Source: Clostridiales bacterium
GTDB taxonomy: Bacteria; Bacillota; Clostridia; Lachnospirales; Lachnospiraceae
DNA length: 64,000 bases
Direction: 5' to 3'
NCBI GenBank assembly: GCA_020859985.1
Contig: JAJBVD010000068.1
Coordinates: forward strand, 1 to 64,000
In this document: positions 26,138-34,597 of the stretch, piece by piece
Numbering within the stretch: position 1 is the stretch's first letter
Layout of the letters: each line of letters starts with the position of its first letter
The notes under the pieces: generated by a model
Seen by the model: only the letters and a program-made list of their open reading frames with translations
Told to the model about the DNA's origin: nothing
The model's database searches: none
Position numbers and translations under genes: made by a program

Positions 26138-27001
26138 ATGATAGCGATATATAAAAAGGAAGTCAAAGGTTTTCTGAATTCCATGGTCGGTTTTGTCTTT
26201 ATGGCGCTTTTTCTTCTGGTGACCGGTATTTATTTTACTGCGTACAACCTGCAGTCGGCCTACCCGAAATTCGCCTATACCCTTTCTGCCGTATTGATCG
26301 TGCTGCTGGTTGCGGTGCCGATTCTGACGATGCGTGTGCTGGCTGAGGAGCAGAAGCAGAAGACAGATCAGCTTTTGCTGACCGCGCCGGTGACGGTGAC
26401 GGAGATTGTAGTAGGCAAATATCTGGCGCTGATGACCATTTTTCTGATTCCGATGCTGATCCTGGCGCTTTATCCGCTGATCCTCTCGCAGTTCGGGACG
26501 ATTTATTTCGCAGAGACCTACACGGCAATGTTCGGATTTTTCCTGATGGGCTGCAGCTTTCTGGCGATCGGCCTTTTTATTTCATCCGTGACGGAGAGCC
26601 AGATCATCGCCGCAGTGCTGACATTTCTGGTTTTGTTTGTATTCTACGTGATAGACGGCATCGCCGGATTCTTTCCGGAGACAGCTTCCGGATCGTTCTA
26701 TGTGATGCTCGTGATTGTTCTGATCGCGGCGCTGGTGATTTATTCGACGATCAAAAATGCTCTCATTGCAGCCATCTGCGGCATCGTGGGGGAGGCTGCG
26801 CTGATCATCGTCTATGTGACGAATGCCAGCGTGTACGAGGGGCTGATTCAGAACATCTTAAGCGTGTTCAGCCTGTCGGATCATTTTTCTGAATTTTACA
26901 GCGGCATATTTGACATCACAGGTATTGTGTATTATGTATCTGTGATTGTAATTGCACTGTTTCTGACCGTTGAGACGATCCAGAAACGACGCTGGGGCTG
27001 A
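26138..27001 (+). CDS. ABC-2 permease, GldF-like
   Basis: 287 residues with six predicted membrane helices and the opening IAIYKKEVKGFLNSMVGFVF typical of GldF. It supplies the membrane channel for the ATPase encoded just upstream and the GldG-like subunit downstream. It starts behind GGAGAGG. In Bacteroidetes GldAFG supports gliding and secretion. In Clostridia the cargo is not known. Confidence 0.9.
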   Translation: MIAIYKKEVKGFLNSMVGFVFMALFLLVTGIYFTAYNLQSAYPKFAYTLSAVLIVLLVAVPILTMRVLAEEQKQKTDQLLLTAPVTVTEIVVGKYLALMTIFLIPMLILALYPLILSQFGTIYFAETYTAMFGFFLMGCSFLAIGLFISSVTESQIIAAVLTFLVLFVFYVIDGIAGFFPETASGSFYVMLVIVLIAALVIYSTIKNALIAAICGIVGEAALIIVYVTNASVYEGLIQNILSVFSLSDHFSEFYSGIFDITGIVYYVSVIVIALFLTVETIQKRRWG

Positions 27002-27049
27002 GAATGTGTTCTGTACGGAACAACGGCGCATGATGGAGGTATAAAGTTG

Positions 27050-28780
27050 ATGAAGCCAAATAATGAAGAATCAAATCAGAAAGAAATAAAGCAGAAGAAG
27101 GGGCGTCCGCGCCTGAAAAAAAATCTCCGCCAGCTGCGGCACGGCTCCTACAGCATTGCACTGACTGTGATCGTCGTGGTGGCGGTGCTGATCGTAAATC
27201 TGATCGCGGGACAGATTCCGTCGCAGTATACACAGATTGATTTAAGCGGACAGCAGCTCTCTGTGCTGACGGATACGACAAAGGAGCTTGTAGAAGGGCT
27301 GACAGAGGACGTTACTATTTATTATATTCTGGAGGACAGCAATCGGGACGAGACAGTATCCAGACTTCTGGACCGTTATAATGATCTTTCCTCCCATCTG
27401 ACGGTGGTGGAAAAAGACCCTGTACTTTACCCGCAGTTTACCTCACAGTACACGGATGAGACGCTTACAGATAACAGCGTGATCATCGTGTGCGGGGACA
27501 ACAGCAAGGTGATTTCCTACGATGATATGTATGAATATGAGTTCAGCTATACGTATTATTCGTATACGACCAGCGGCTTCGACGCGGAGGGGCAGATCAC
27601 CAGTGCGATTGCAGCGCTGACCAGCGACGACCTTCCGAAGCTGTATACGCTGACCGGACACAATGAGCTGGAGCTGACGGATACACTGACCACCTCGATT
27701 GAAAAAGAAAATATCGAGGTGGAAGAACTGAATCTGGTGACTTCTGACGCGGTACCGGATGACGCGGACTGCCTGCTGATCTGTTCGCCGACATCGGATA
27801 TCTCGGAAGCAGAAGCGCAGAAGATCATCAATTATCTGCGGCGCGGCGGCAGTGCGATCATCATTACCGATTATGTCACGACGGAGCTGACAAACCTGAA
27901 CACCGTTCTGGATTATTACGGAACCGAGCTGGTGGACGGCATTGTCATCGAAGGCAACAGCAATTATTATGTGCAGGTGCCGTATTATCTGGTGCCGGAC
28001 ATCAACAGTACGGATGTGTCGTCTGATCTTTCCGGCGGCAGCGCGTATGTACTGCTCACAGCCGCGCAGGGCATTGTGACCACAGACGACGCACGAGATA
28101 CTCTGTCCATCAGCAGTGTTCTCACAACATCTGACAACTCTTATTCAAAGGTTGACGTACAGAACATGACGACCTATGAGGAAGAAGACGACGACATCGA
28201 CGGACCGTTTGACATCGGTGTGCTGATCACAGAAACGGTCGAGCTGACAGATGAGCTTTTGGAAGAGACCTCTTCCGTGGATGAAGACGTTGACCTGGTA
28301 AGCTGGCTGGATGAACTGGAAGTCGAGGAAGAAACGGAGACCGAAACTGAGGCCGCAGACGAGGAAGCGGAAGACGAGACCGAAGCTGCGGAAGACGGTA
28401 CAGAAGCGGAGGAGACGACAGAAACAGAGGATGCTGCGGAAGACGCGGCCGAAACAGAGGAAGAATCCGAATCTGAGACGGAAGCGGAAGAAACGACAGA
28501 AGCCGAGACGAAGATTGCGGTATTTACCTCTTCCACACTGGTGAATGATTCTGCGAATTCCATGGTACCCGGCGGCAATTACCAGCTCTTTGTGAATACT
28601 TTAAGCTGGGCCTGCGATCAGGAAAGCTCAGTATCTGTACCGTCCAAGAGCGTGAGTGTCGAATATCTGACATTGACATCCGCGTCCATCAGCTTCTGGA
28701 GCATCATAGCGATCGCTATCATTCCGGGCGGCCTTCTGATCATTGGCCTGGGCATCTGGCTGAGCCGGAGAAAACGATAA
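27050..28780 (+). CDS. GldG-like ABC auxiliary subunit
   Basis: About 576 residues. A TTG at 27047 and an ATG at 27050 share the GGAGGT site; I take the ATG. After a basic N-terminus there is one membrane helix (about 45-65), then the large extracytoplasmic GldG domain (TDLSGQQLSVLTD-like opening, LPKLYTLTGHNELEL, CLLICSPTSDISEAEAQKI, GGSAIIITDY). A Glu/Thr/Ala tract covers about 420-485. A C-terminal helix (ISFWSIIAIAIIPGGLLIIG) ends in SRRKR. It forms part of the exporter with its two upstream neighbours. Confidence 0.87.
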   Translation: MKPNNEESNQKEIKQKKGRPRLKKNLRQLRHGSYSIALTVIVVVAVLIVNLIAGQIPSQYTQIDLSGQQLSVLTDTTKELVEGLTEDVTIYYILEDSNRDETVSRLLDRYNDLSSHLTVVEKDPVLYPQFTSQYTDETLTDNSVIIVCGDNSKVISYDDMYEYEFSYTYYSYTTSGFDAEGQITSAIAALTSDDLPKLYTLTGHNELELTDTLTTSIEKENIEVEELNLVTSDAVPDDADCLLICSPTSDISEAEAQKIINYLRRGGSAIIITDYVTTELTNLNTVLDYYGTELVDGIVIEGNSNYYVQVPYYLVPDINSTDVSSDLSGGSAYVLLTAAQGIVTTDDARDTLSISSVLTTSDNSYSKVDVQNMTTYEEEDDDIDGPFDIGVLITETVELTDELLEETSSVDEDVDLVSWLDELEVEEETETETEAADEEAEDETEAAEDGTEAEETTETEDAAEDAAETEEESESETEAEETTEAETKIAVFTSSTLVNDSANSMVPGGNYQLFVNTLSWACDQESSVSVPSKSVSVEYLTLTSASISFWSIIAIAIIPGGLLIIGLGIWLSRRKR

Positions 28781-28804
28781 TATAAGCGCGGGATCAGAGG
28801 TGAA

Positions 28805-28871
28805 CCACGCCCAATGAATGCGTTTCGCGCAGGGCGTGGTCTGCGTCCCGCATAAAAGGCGATGCGGGACA
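28805..28871 (+). repeat. Two-hairpin element, copy A
   Basis: CCACGCCC/GGGCGTGG (28805-28839) encloses AATGAATGCG...CGCA. It is followed by CTGCGTCCCGCAT/ATGCGGGACA (28841-28871, 9-bp perfect stem). The layout matches copies at 45641, 49876 and partly 61603. It lies inside the exporter operon just before the DUF4340 ribosome binding site. Confidence 0.65.
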
Positions 28872-28893
28872 TGTCAGGAAAGGATTCGGTACT

Positions 28894-30087
28894 ATGAAAA
28901 ATAATAAAAGCTTTAAATTAATAGCAGGAGTCGTAGTGATTGCGGTCCTTGGCGGTGTATATTACGGACTGACCGTTTATAACAAAAAGACAGAAGAGGC
29001 GGAGGAGGAAGCGGCTGCCGGAGAGACGATATTGGAGGTGGACACCTCTGCGCTTACAGCTGTGACCTATACGATTGACGGGGAGCAGGTCTCTTTTTCC
29101 CTGCAGGACGACGGCACATGGCAGAAGGATGATGACGAGACGTTTCCGGTTGATTCGTCCGCACTGCTGGCACCGCTCGATGAGGCTTCTGCACTGAAAT
29201 CCGTGCGGACGCTGACGGAAGTGGAAGACATCTCGGAATATGGTCTTGATGAGCCGCAGAATACAATCACACTTACGGATGAGGACGGCACGGAGACAGT
29301 CATTACGATCGGCGATAACAATGCTTCCACCGGGAATGATTATCTGATGCTGAACGAGGATGAGACGACCATTTACACGGTATCGACAGATTTAAGCAGC
29401 GCGTTTTCGGATGACCTGTATGATTATGCCGAGAGCGAAGAGCTTCCGACGCTGCAGGCATCCACGATCGTCGGCGTCAGTCTGGAGCAGGCGGACGGGG
29501 AAAGCTATGATCTGTATCTGGAGAACGCAATCTGGATGGTGAGCGGAACCGATACGGACGGCGCAGAGGCCGATGCGGATATCGCCGACACCCTGACCAG
29601 TACGCTCGCGGGGCTTTCTTATACGGATTATCTGGATCATAACTGCACAGATCTCTCGGAATATGGCCTTGATGAACCGGCGGCCACCCTGACGATCACT
29701 TATGAGGAAGAGGTGGAGACTGAGGAAGAGACCGAATTGGAAGAGGCTGCGGATGAAACAGATGCAGAAAGTGAGACCGAATCCGCAGAGGAAGCAGAAA
29801 CAGAGACGGAGACCGAAACGGAATCTGGAGTGGAAACGATTGAACTGACCGTCACTTTCCTGATTGGCGATACAGACGACAGCGGCAATTATTATGTGCA
29901 GATGGAAGGCTCTACCGAGGTGCACACCATTTCCAGTTCAGTGCTGTCGACCATCTTTGGCTATACGGCGTCGGAGATGATTGCTCCGGAGGAAGAGGAG
30001 ACGGAGACAGAGACTGAAGAAGGAGAGGAAGCTGAAACGGAAGTGGAAAGCGAGACCGAGGAGGAAACAGAGGAAGCGACGGAATGA
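28894..30087 (+). CDS. DUF4340-domain membrane-anchored protein
   Basis: 397 residues. An N-terminal helix (LIAGVVVIAVLGGVYYGL) anchors an extracytoplasmic region with two DUF4340-type repeats. Each contains SEYGLDEPxxTxTxT (about residues 110-125 and 250-265). Glu/Thr-rich tracts occur at about 270-312 and 363-397. DUF4340 proteins commonly follow GldG-like genes, and this one is the last gene of the exporter operon before a strong terminator. The function is unknown; a periplasm-like sensor or cargo-binding subunit is one possibility. Confidence 0.85.
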   Translation: MKNNKSFKLIAGVVVIAVLGGVYYGLTVYNKKTEEAEEEAAAGETILEVDTSALTAVTYTIDGEQVSFSLQDDGTWQKDDDETFPVDSSALLAPLDEASALKSVRTLTEVEDISEYGLDEPQNTITLTDEDGTETVITIGDNNASTGNDYLMLNEDETTIYTVSTDLSSAFSDDLYDYAESEELPTLQASTIVGVSLEQADGESYDLYLENAIWMVSGTDTDGAEADADIADTLTSTLAGLSYTDYLDHNCTDLSEYGLDEPAATLTITYEEEVETEEETELEEAADETDAESETESAEEAETETETETESGVETIELTVTFLIGDTDDSGNYYVQMEGSTEVHTISSSVLSTIFGYTASEMIAPEEEETETETEEGEEAETEVESETEEETEEATE

Positions 30088-30122
30088 AGGCTGTCATGAA
30101 CAAAATACTGGAATAAAACGGG

Positions 30123-30153
30123 AACCGGAAGCATGTGTGTGCTTCCGGTTTTT
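30123..30153 (+). terminator. Intrinsic terminator of the exporter operon
   Basis: AACCGGAAGC and GCTTCCGGTT pair perfectly over 10 bases, followed by a T run. Confidence 0.93.
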
Positions 30154-30167
30154 GCAGAAAAACAGAG

Positions 30168-30196
30168 TTGTATGGCGATGTTGGTTGTGCTATTAT
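30168..30196 (+). promoter_or_regulatory. Promoter of the D-2-hydroxyacid dehydrogenase gene
   Basis: TTGTAT-N17-TATTAT, 36 bases before the ATG at 30232. Confidence 0.6.
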
Positions 30197-30231
30197 ATTT
30201 CTTAGTAATCGTTCAGGGAGGAACGCTTAAG

Positions 30232-31212
30232 ATGAGATTATATGTGTACAGTATGCGGGAGTTCGATGAGTTGCCGTGTTTTGAAAAATTCTGCAAAAAA
30301 TATGGGGTTGAGTACGACTACACTACGGAGACTCCGTGTCTTGCGAATCTGGATTACTGCAGAGGATATGAAGTAGTCGATATCATCACAACGGTGATCG
30401 ACCGGCCGATGCTGGACCGCTTCCATGAGATGGGGGTAAGATGCCTGGCAACACGGACGATCGGTTATGACCATATCGATACGGCCTACGCGAAGCAGCT
30501 GGGCATCGGCGTGATTCATGTTAGTTATTCGCCGAACAGCGTGGCAGACTATACGATTATGATGATGCTGATGGGCTGTCGGAAACTGCCGCATATCATG
30601 GAGCGTGCCGCGGTGCAGGATTACACGCTGAAGGGAAAACTTGGCCGGGAGATTCAGGACTGCACGGTGGGAATCATCGGTACCGGGCGGATCGGAAAAA
30701 CGGTCATCCGTCATCTTTCCGGTTTCGGCTGCAGGATGCTCGCTTATGATATTTATGAAAGTGATGAGGTCAGGGAGTACGCGCAGTATGTGGATTTGGA
30801 CACCATTTACCGGGAGTGTGACATTATCACGCTGCACGCTCCGGCTACAGACGACAATTACCATATGATCAACGCGCAGGCGATTGAGAAGATGAAGCAG
30901 GATGTGATCCTGATCAACTGCGCGAGGGGCGCGCTGGTGGACACGGACGCGCTGATCGACGGCATTGAGAGCGGGAAGATCGGCTTCGCCGGCCTGGACG
31001 TCGTCGAGCACGAAAGCGGACTCTATTATTTCAATCGCATGGGAGAGCCGCTGCACAACCCGAAGCTGGCGATTCTGCGCTCGTACTCAAATGTCCTTGT
31101 GAGCCCTCACACCGCTTTTTACACGGACGAGGCAGTAGCCAATATGGCGGAAAACTCGATCCTCGGCGCCATGAAGTTTATGAACGGGGAGGAGACGCCG
31201 TTTCTTGTGTAG
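30232..31212 (+). CDS. D-lactate dehydrogenase / D-2-hydroxyacid dehydrogenase
   Basis: 326 residues from the ATG at 30232, behind AGGGAGG; the open frame extends upstream, but through the promoter. NAD site GIIGTGRIGKT is near 147-157, catalytic Arg in NCARGALVD, Glu in the VVEHES segment, and His in SPHTAFYTDEA. D-LDH and VanH belong to this family, and the TRTIGYDHID segment is typical of them. It reduces pyruvate or a related 2-oxoacid with NADH in fermentation. No vanA/vanX genes lie nearby, so a resistance role is unsupported. Confidence 0.88.
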   Translation: MRLYVYSMREFDELPCFEKFCKKYGVEYDYTTETPCLANLDYCRGYEVVDIITTVIDRPMLDRFHEMGVRCLATRTIGYDHIDTAYAKQLGIGVIHVSYSPNSVADYTIMMMLMGCRKLPHIMERAAVQDYTLKGKLGREIQDCTVGIIGTGRIGKTVIRHLSGFGCRMLAYDIYESDEVREYAQYVDLDTIYRECDIITLHAPATDDNYHMINAQAIEKMKQDVILINCARGALVDTDALIDGIESGKIGFAGLDVVEHESGLYYFNRMGEPLHNPKLAILRSYSNVLVSPHTAFYTDEAVANMAENSILGAMKFMNGEETPFLV

Positions 31213-31217
31213 ACGCC

Positions 31218-32585
31218 TTACCGGTTCTCCAGCGGTACATACGGCACATGGTGGCCAACATACTTGTAAGCCGGGCGGATAATCTTGCCGCCGTTGACCA
31301 GCTCCTCCATGCGGTGAGCACACCAACCTGCCATACGGGAGATTGCAAAGATCGGCGTGAACATTTCCTGCGGGATGCCCAGCATGGAGTACACGAAGCC
31401 GCTGTAGAAGTCGACGTTGCAGCAGATTGGCTTGTGCAGATGTTTTTCGTGCGTCAGGACGTCGCGCGCTATGCGCTCGACATTTTCATAAAGAGTATAT
31501 TCACGCGTCAGACCCTTCTCCTCGGAGAGTGATCTGGCGTATTCTTTTAAGATGACCGCACGCGGGTCGGAACAGGTATAGACCGCGTGGCCCATGCCGT
31601 AAATCAGGCCGCGGCCGTCAAATGCTTCTTTGTTGATGATCTTTTTCAGATAATCCGCAATCTGACCTTCATTTTCCCAATCGGATACATGCTCGCGGAT
31701 GTCGGCAAACATCTGCTCGACCTTCAGGTTCGCGCCGCCGTGCTTTGGGCCTTTGAGCGATCCTAAGGATGCGGAAATCGCGGAATAGGTATCAGTCTCC
31801 GTCGAGGAGACAACGTGAGTAGTGAAGGTGGAGTTGTTGCCGCCGCCGTGCTCTGCGTGGATGACAAGCGCAATGTCGAGAACCCGCGCTTCCAGCTCGG
31901 TATACTGTCCGTCCTCCCGCAGCGTCCGCAGGATATTTTCCGCTGTGGAAAGCTTTGGATCCGGATAGCGGATGACAAGACTTTCATCGTCGTGATAATG
32001 TTTGTGCGCGTGGTACGCGTACACGGAGATCAGCGGCAGCGACGCAATCAGGGAGAGACTCTGACGCAGGACATTCGGGATTGAGATATCGTCCGGATTC
32101 TCATCGTAGGAGTAGAGCGTCAGTACACTTCTCTGCAGAGCGTTCATAAGATTGCTGCTCGGTGCTTTCATGATGACATCGCGCACAAATTTATTCGGGA
32201 GCTCGCGGTACTGTGCGAGAATCTCCAGAAACGAGTCCAGCTGCGCGCGGTTCGGCAGCGCGCCGAAGAGGAGCAGGTACACGATTTCCTCGTAATTGAA
32301 GCGGCGGTCCGCAAAGCCATTTTTCAGATCCATGATGTTGTAGCCCTGAAAATAGAGCTGGCCGTCATCCGGTATTTTTTTGCCGTTTTCCGTGCGGAAG
32401 GCTACTACATCTGAAATCTCGGTCAGACCGGTCAGGACGCCTTTACCATCGGATTCGCGGAGCCCCCGTTTCACGTCATATTCTGTATACAGGTTCAGGT
32501 CAAACTGGCTGGAGCTTAAGCAGTATTTTGCAAGCTCCTCCAACCGGATGTCCCGGATTTTTTTTTCTGTTTCGCTGATAGCCAT
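31218..32585 (-). CDS. Citrate synthase
   Basis: 455 residues with the catalytic residues of the family: His in VIHAEHGGGNNSTF, His in GPKHGGANLKVE and GMGHAVYTCSDPRA, and Asp in CCNVDFYSGFVYSM. It condenses oxaloacetate and acetyl-CoA. In fermenting Clostridia it feeds glutamate synthesis. The length is typical for the type found in Lachnospiraceae. Convergent with the dehydrogenase gene, 5 bases between stops. The leader can fold AGAACAGC/GCTGTTCT at 32616-32659. Confidence 0.93.
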   Translation of the reverse strand: MAISETEKKIRDIRLEELAKYCLSSSQFDLNLYTEYDVKRGLRESDGKGVLTGLTEISDVVAFRTENGKKIPDDGQLYFQGYNIMDLKNGFADRRFNYEEIVYLLLFGALPNRAQLDSFLEILAQYRELPNKFVRDVIMKAPSSNLMNALQRSVLTLYSYDENPDDISIPNVLRQSLSLIASLPLISVYAYHAHKHYHDDESLVIRYPDPKLSTAENILRTLREDGQYTELEARVLDIALVIHAEHGGGNNSTFTTHVVSSTETDTYSAISASLGSLKGPKHGGANLKVEQMFADIREHVSDWENEGQIADYLKKIINKEAFDGRGLIYGMGHAVYTCSDPRAVILKEYARSLSEEKGLTREYTLYENVERIARDVLTHEKHLHKPICCNVDFYSGFVYSMLGIPQEMFTPIFAISRMAGWCAHRMEELVNGGKIIRPAYKYVGHHVPYVPLENR

Positions 32586-32670
32586 AGGTGACTCCTTTCG
32601 ATGCTAAGCCTATTTAGAACAGCAGGTTACAGCATGCCTTTTCCTTTCGTTGCTGTTCTGGACTGTTAAC

Positions 32671-32720
32671 AAAAAAGATGGCACGACACCCACGTGTCTC
32701 CACGCTGGAAGCCCGCCATC
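32671..32720 (-). terminator. Intrinsic terminator upstream of citrate synthase
   Basis: Read on the minus strand, GATGGC pairs with GCCATC followed by TTTTTT. It probably ends the small membrane protein transcript, but it lies in the citrate synthase leader region and could also act as an attenuator. Confidence 0.7.
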
Positions 32721-32809
32721 CTCGCCGGTAACAACAGTCTGCGTAACTATTCAGTAACTTCGCAGCAAGCGCGAAGTACTGTCCTTAATCATTACCAGTC
32801 TACCACACT

Positions 32810-32977
32810 TTACAGGAAAAAGTAAAGCACAAGAATTCCACTTAGCGCCGCAGCAAGCAGCACTGCCAGAATAATCAGGAAAATCTGCGCGGGCGTAAAG
32901 CCGTTGCCGCGGTTTTCGTCGGAACGCTCCCAGGAATCCTCCCAGTTGCTTTTCAGTTCGCGTTCATTTCTGTTCAT
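32810..32977 (-). CDS. Small single-pass membrane protein (55 residues)
   Basis: A short frame starts with ATG at 32977 behind AGAGGT and ends with TAA at 32810. The first 30 residues are hydrophilic and charged (NWEDSWERSDENRGNG). The last 24 are one hydrophobic helix (IFLIILAVLLAAALSGILVL). I do not recognise the family. Its own terminator follows, and a small tail-anchored membrane protein is the best description. Confidence 0.6.
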   Translation of the reverse strand: MNRNERELKSNWEDSWERSDENRGNGFTPAQIFLIILAVLLAAALSGILVLYFFL

Positions 32978-33231
32978 GTGTCTATACCTCTGCTGCTATT
33001 TTTACGTGGATGATCCGGTATTTCGAATTGGTGAAAAAAGGTTTCTGATCCGTCTCACAGCATATCATAAAAATTGCCGTTTGAAAAGGAAAAATCAGGG
33101 CACTCAGGGATGAATGAGCGTATGTGTATGTTTTTTCTGGTTGATTTAAGGGATGCGTTCGGATATACTTTGACTTAACCGGACAGGTATCTGTGAGGAA
33201 TGCAGGCTTTTCGGGAAATATCAGAATGCTG

Positions 33232-33258
33232 GTAACTGTGAAGGTACGGAACAGTTAT
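33232..33258 (+). repeat. 27-bp palindromic dispersed element
   Basis: GTAACTGTGAAGG, TACG, then GAACAGTTAT, before the MazG-like gene. Confidence 0.8.
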
Positions 33259-33298
33259 GAATGAAAAGTCAGGGCTATCAGAATGGAGGAGCAGTCAC

Positions 33299-33633
33299 AT
33301 GACGATTAACGAATATCAGAATATGGCGATGAGGACGTTGAATCCGAAACTGGAAAAAAGGATATCCTGCTCAACGGGGTTATGGGGCTGTGCGGTGAGT
33401 CCGGAGAGGTGATTGATATCGTTAAAAAACATCTGGCGCAGGGGCATGAACTCGATACGGAGCACCTGGCCATGGAACTGGGGGATGTGGCCTGGTATCT
33501 GGCGGAGACGGCCATGGCGATCGGCTATCCGCTGGAGGACATCCTGAAAATGAATATTGACAAATTAAACGCGCGGTATCCGGACGGGTTTGAGGTGGAA
33601 AAATCCGTGAACAGAGAATGCCGGTCAGTATAA
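33299..33633 (+). pseudogene. MazG-like nucleotide pyrophosphohydrolase, frameshifted
   Basis: The gene starts at the ATG at 33299 behind GGAGG (MTINEYQNMAMRTLNPKLEK), but its frame closes soon after a run of six A at 33354-33359. One extra A would join it to the downstream frame (DILLNGVMGLCGESGEVIDI, then MELGDVAWYLAE), giving a normal ~111-residue MazG-like protein with the EExxE/ExxD metal motifs. MazG-like enzymes hydrolyse abnormal NTPs. The cause may be a real indel, a homopolymer sequencing error, or frameshifting. ATG at 33382 could start a truncated form. Confidence 0.75.
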
Positions 33634-33659
33634 AACGATAATTATTTAGAGGTGAGATT

Positions 33660-34553
33660 ATGATCAAAACGGTTGGAATCGTGGGTCTGGGCGCGCTGGG
33701 CGTGCTCTATGGGAGCCTGCTTCTGGAGAAGATGGACAGGGAAGATCTGCTGATCATTGCGGATGAGGAACGTATCCGCCGCTATCAGGCGGAAGGGGTA
33801 TATGCAAACGGAAAGAAATGTAATTTTCGCTACGTGACGCCGGAAGAAGGCGAAGAGGTGGACCTGCTTATTTTTGCGGTCAAATATATGGCACTGGAAG
33901 AAGCAGTGGAGATGGCGCGGCCTTTTTGCGGTGAGCGGACGATCGTGATGTCGTTTTTAAACGGGGTGTCTTCGGAACAGATGATTGAAAATATCCTGAA
34001 GCCTAAGCGGCTGCTGTACTCCTGTGTACAGGGGATGGACGCGACCAGAGTGGACAGGAAGGTCTTTTACAGCAAGGTGGGTTATATCGCGTTCGGCGAA
34101 AAGGATTCCTCGCGAAGCGGGGCTGTCTGCGAGGCAGAGGAATTTTTTGATCGGACTGGTCTGGAATATAAGGTACCGGAAGACATCCGCCATCAGCTTT
34201 ACAGCAAATGGATGCTGAATGTGGGAGTGAACCAGACCTGCGCAGTCTTTGGCGTGGATTATGGAGGAGTGCAGAAGCCGGGAAAATACAGGAACATCAT
34301 GGTGACTGCGATGAAGGAAGCCAGAAGTGTTGCCGCGGCGGAAGGCATTCAGCTGACAGAAGAAGACCTGCAGGGATGGCTGAACATCATCGACGGACTC
34401 GCGTCCAACGGCCAGCCGTCGATGCGGCAGGACGCTCTGGCAGGACGTCAGACGGAGGTCGAGCTGTTTGCCGGGACGGTGTGCGCCCTGGGGCGCAGAC
34501 ACGGCATTCCGGTTCCGCAGAATGAGGAATTTTACCGGCTGCTGACAAGATAA
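33660..34553 (+). CDS. panE: 2-dehydropantoate 2-reductase family protein
   Basis: 297 residues with an N-terminal Rossmann motif (VGIVGLGALGVLYGSLL) and the ketopantoate reductase C-terminal domain. The catalytic Lys is in YSKWMLNVGVNQTCAVFG near 180, and PSMRQDALAGRQTEVE with the substrate-binding residues is near 260. It reduces 2-dehydropantoate to pantoate with NADPH. No other pan genes lie nearby, so another 2-oxoacid substrate is possible. Confidence 0.85.
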   Translation: MIKTVGIVGLGALGVLYGSLLLEKMDREDLLIIADEERIRRYQAEGVYANGKKCNFRYVTPEEGEEVDLLIFAVKYMALEEAVEMARPFCGERTIVMSFLNGVSSEQMIENILKPKRLLYSCVQGMDATRVDRKVFYSKVGYIAFGEKDSSRSGAVCEAEEFFDRTGLEYKVPEDIRHQLYSKWMLNVGVNQTCAVFGVDYGGVQKPGKYRNIMVTAMKEARSVAAAEGIQLTEEDLQGWLNIIDGLASNGQPSMRQDALAGRQTEVELFAGTVCALGRRHGIPVPQNEEFYRLLTR

Positions 34554-34597
34554 TAACCCCGGTATGGGTGTGGTGCCAGATGATATGAGAGGAAACT

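Noticed and set aside
30232-31212. VanH-type vancomycin resistance dehydrogenase
   Set aside because: The sequence fits the D-LDH/VanH family, but no ligase, dipeptidase or two-component genes are nearby, so a fermentation enzyme is more likely.
32586-32810. T-box riboswitch before citrate synthase
   Set aside because: A terminator is present but the TGGNACCGCG box and specifier loop are not.
33351-33365. Programmed -1 frameshift in the MazG-like gene
   Set aside because: The A6 run does not sit in the X-XXY-YYZ phase (zero frame GAA-AAA-AGG), and no stem or pseudoknot is evident. A one-base indel or read error is simpler, though not excluded.
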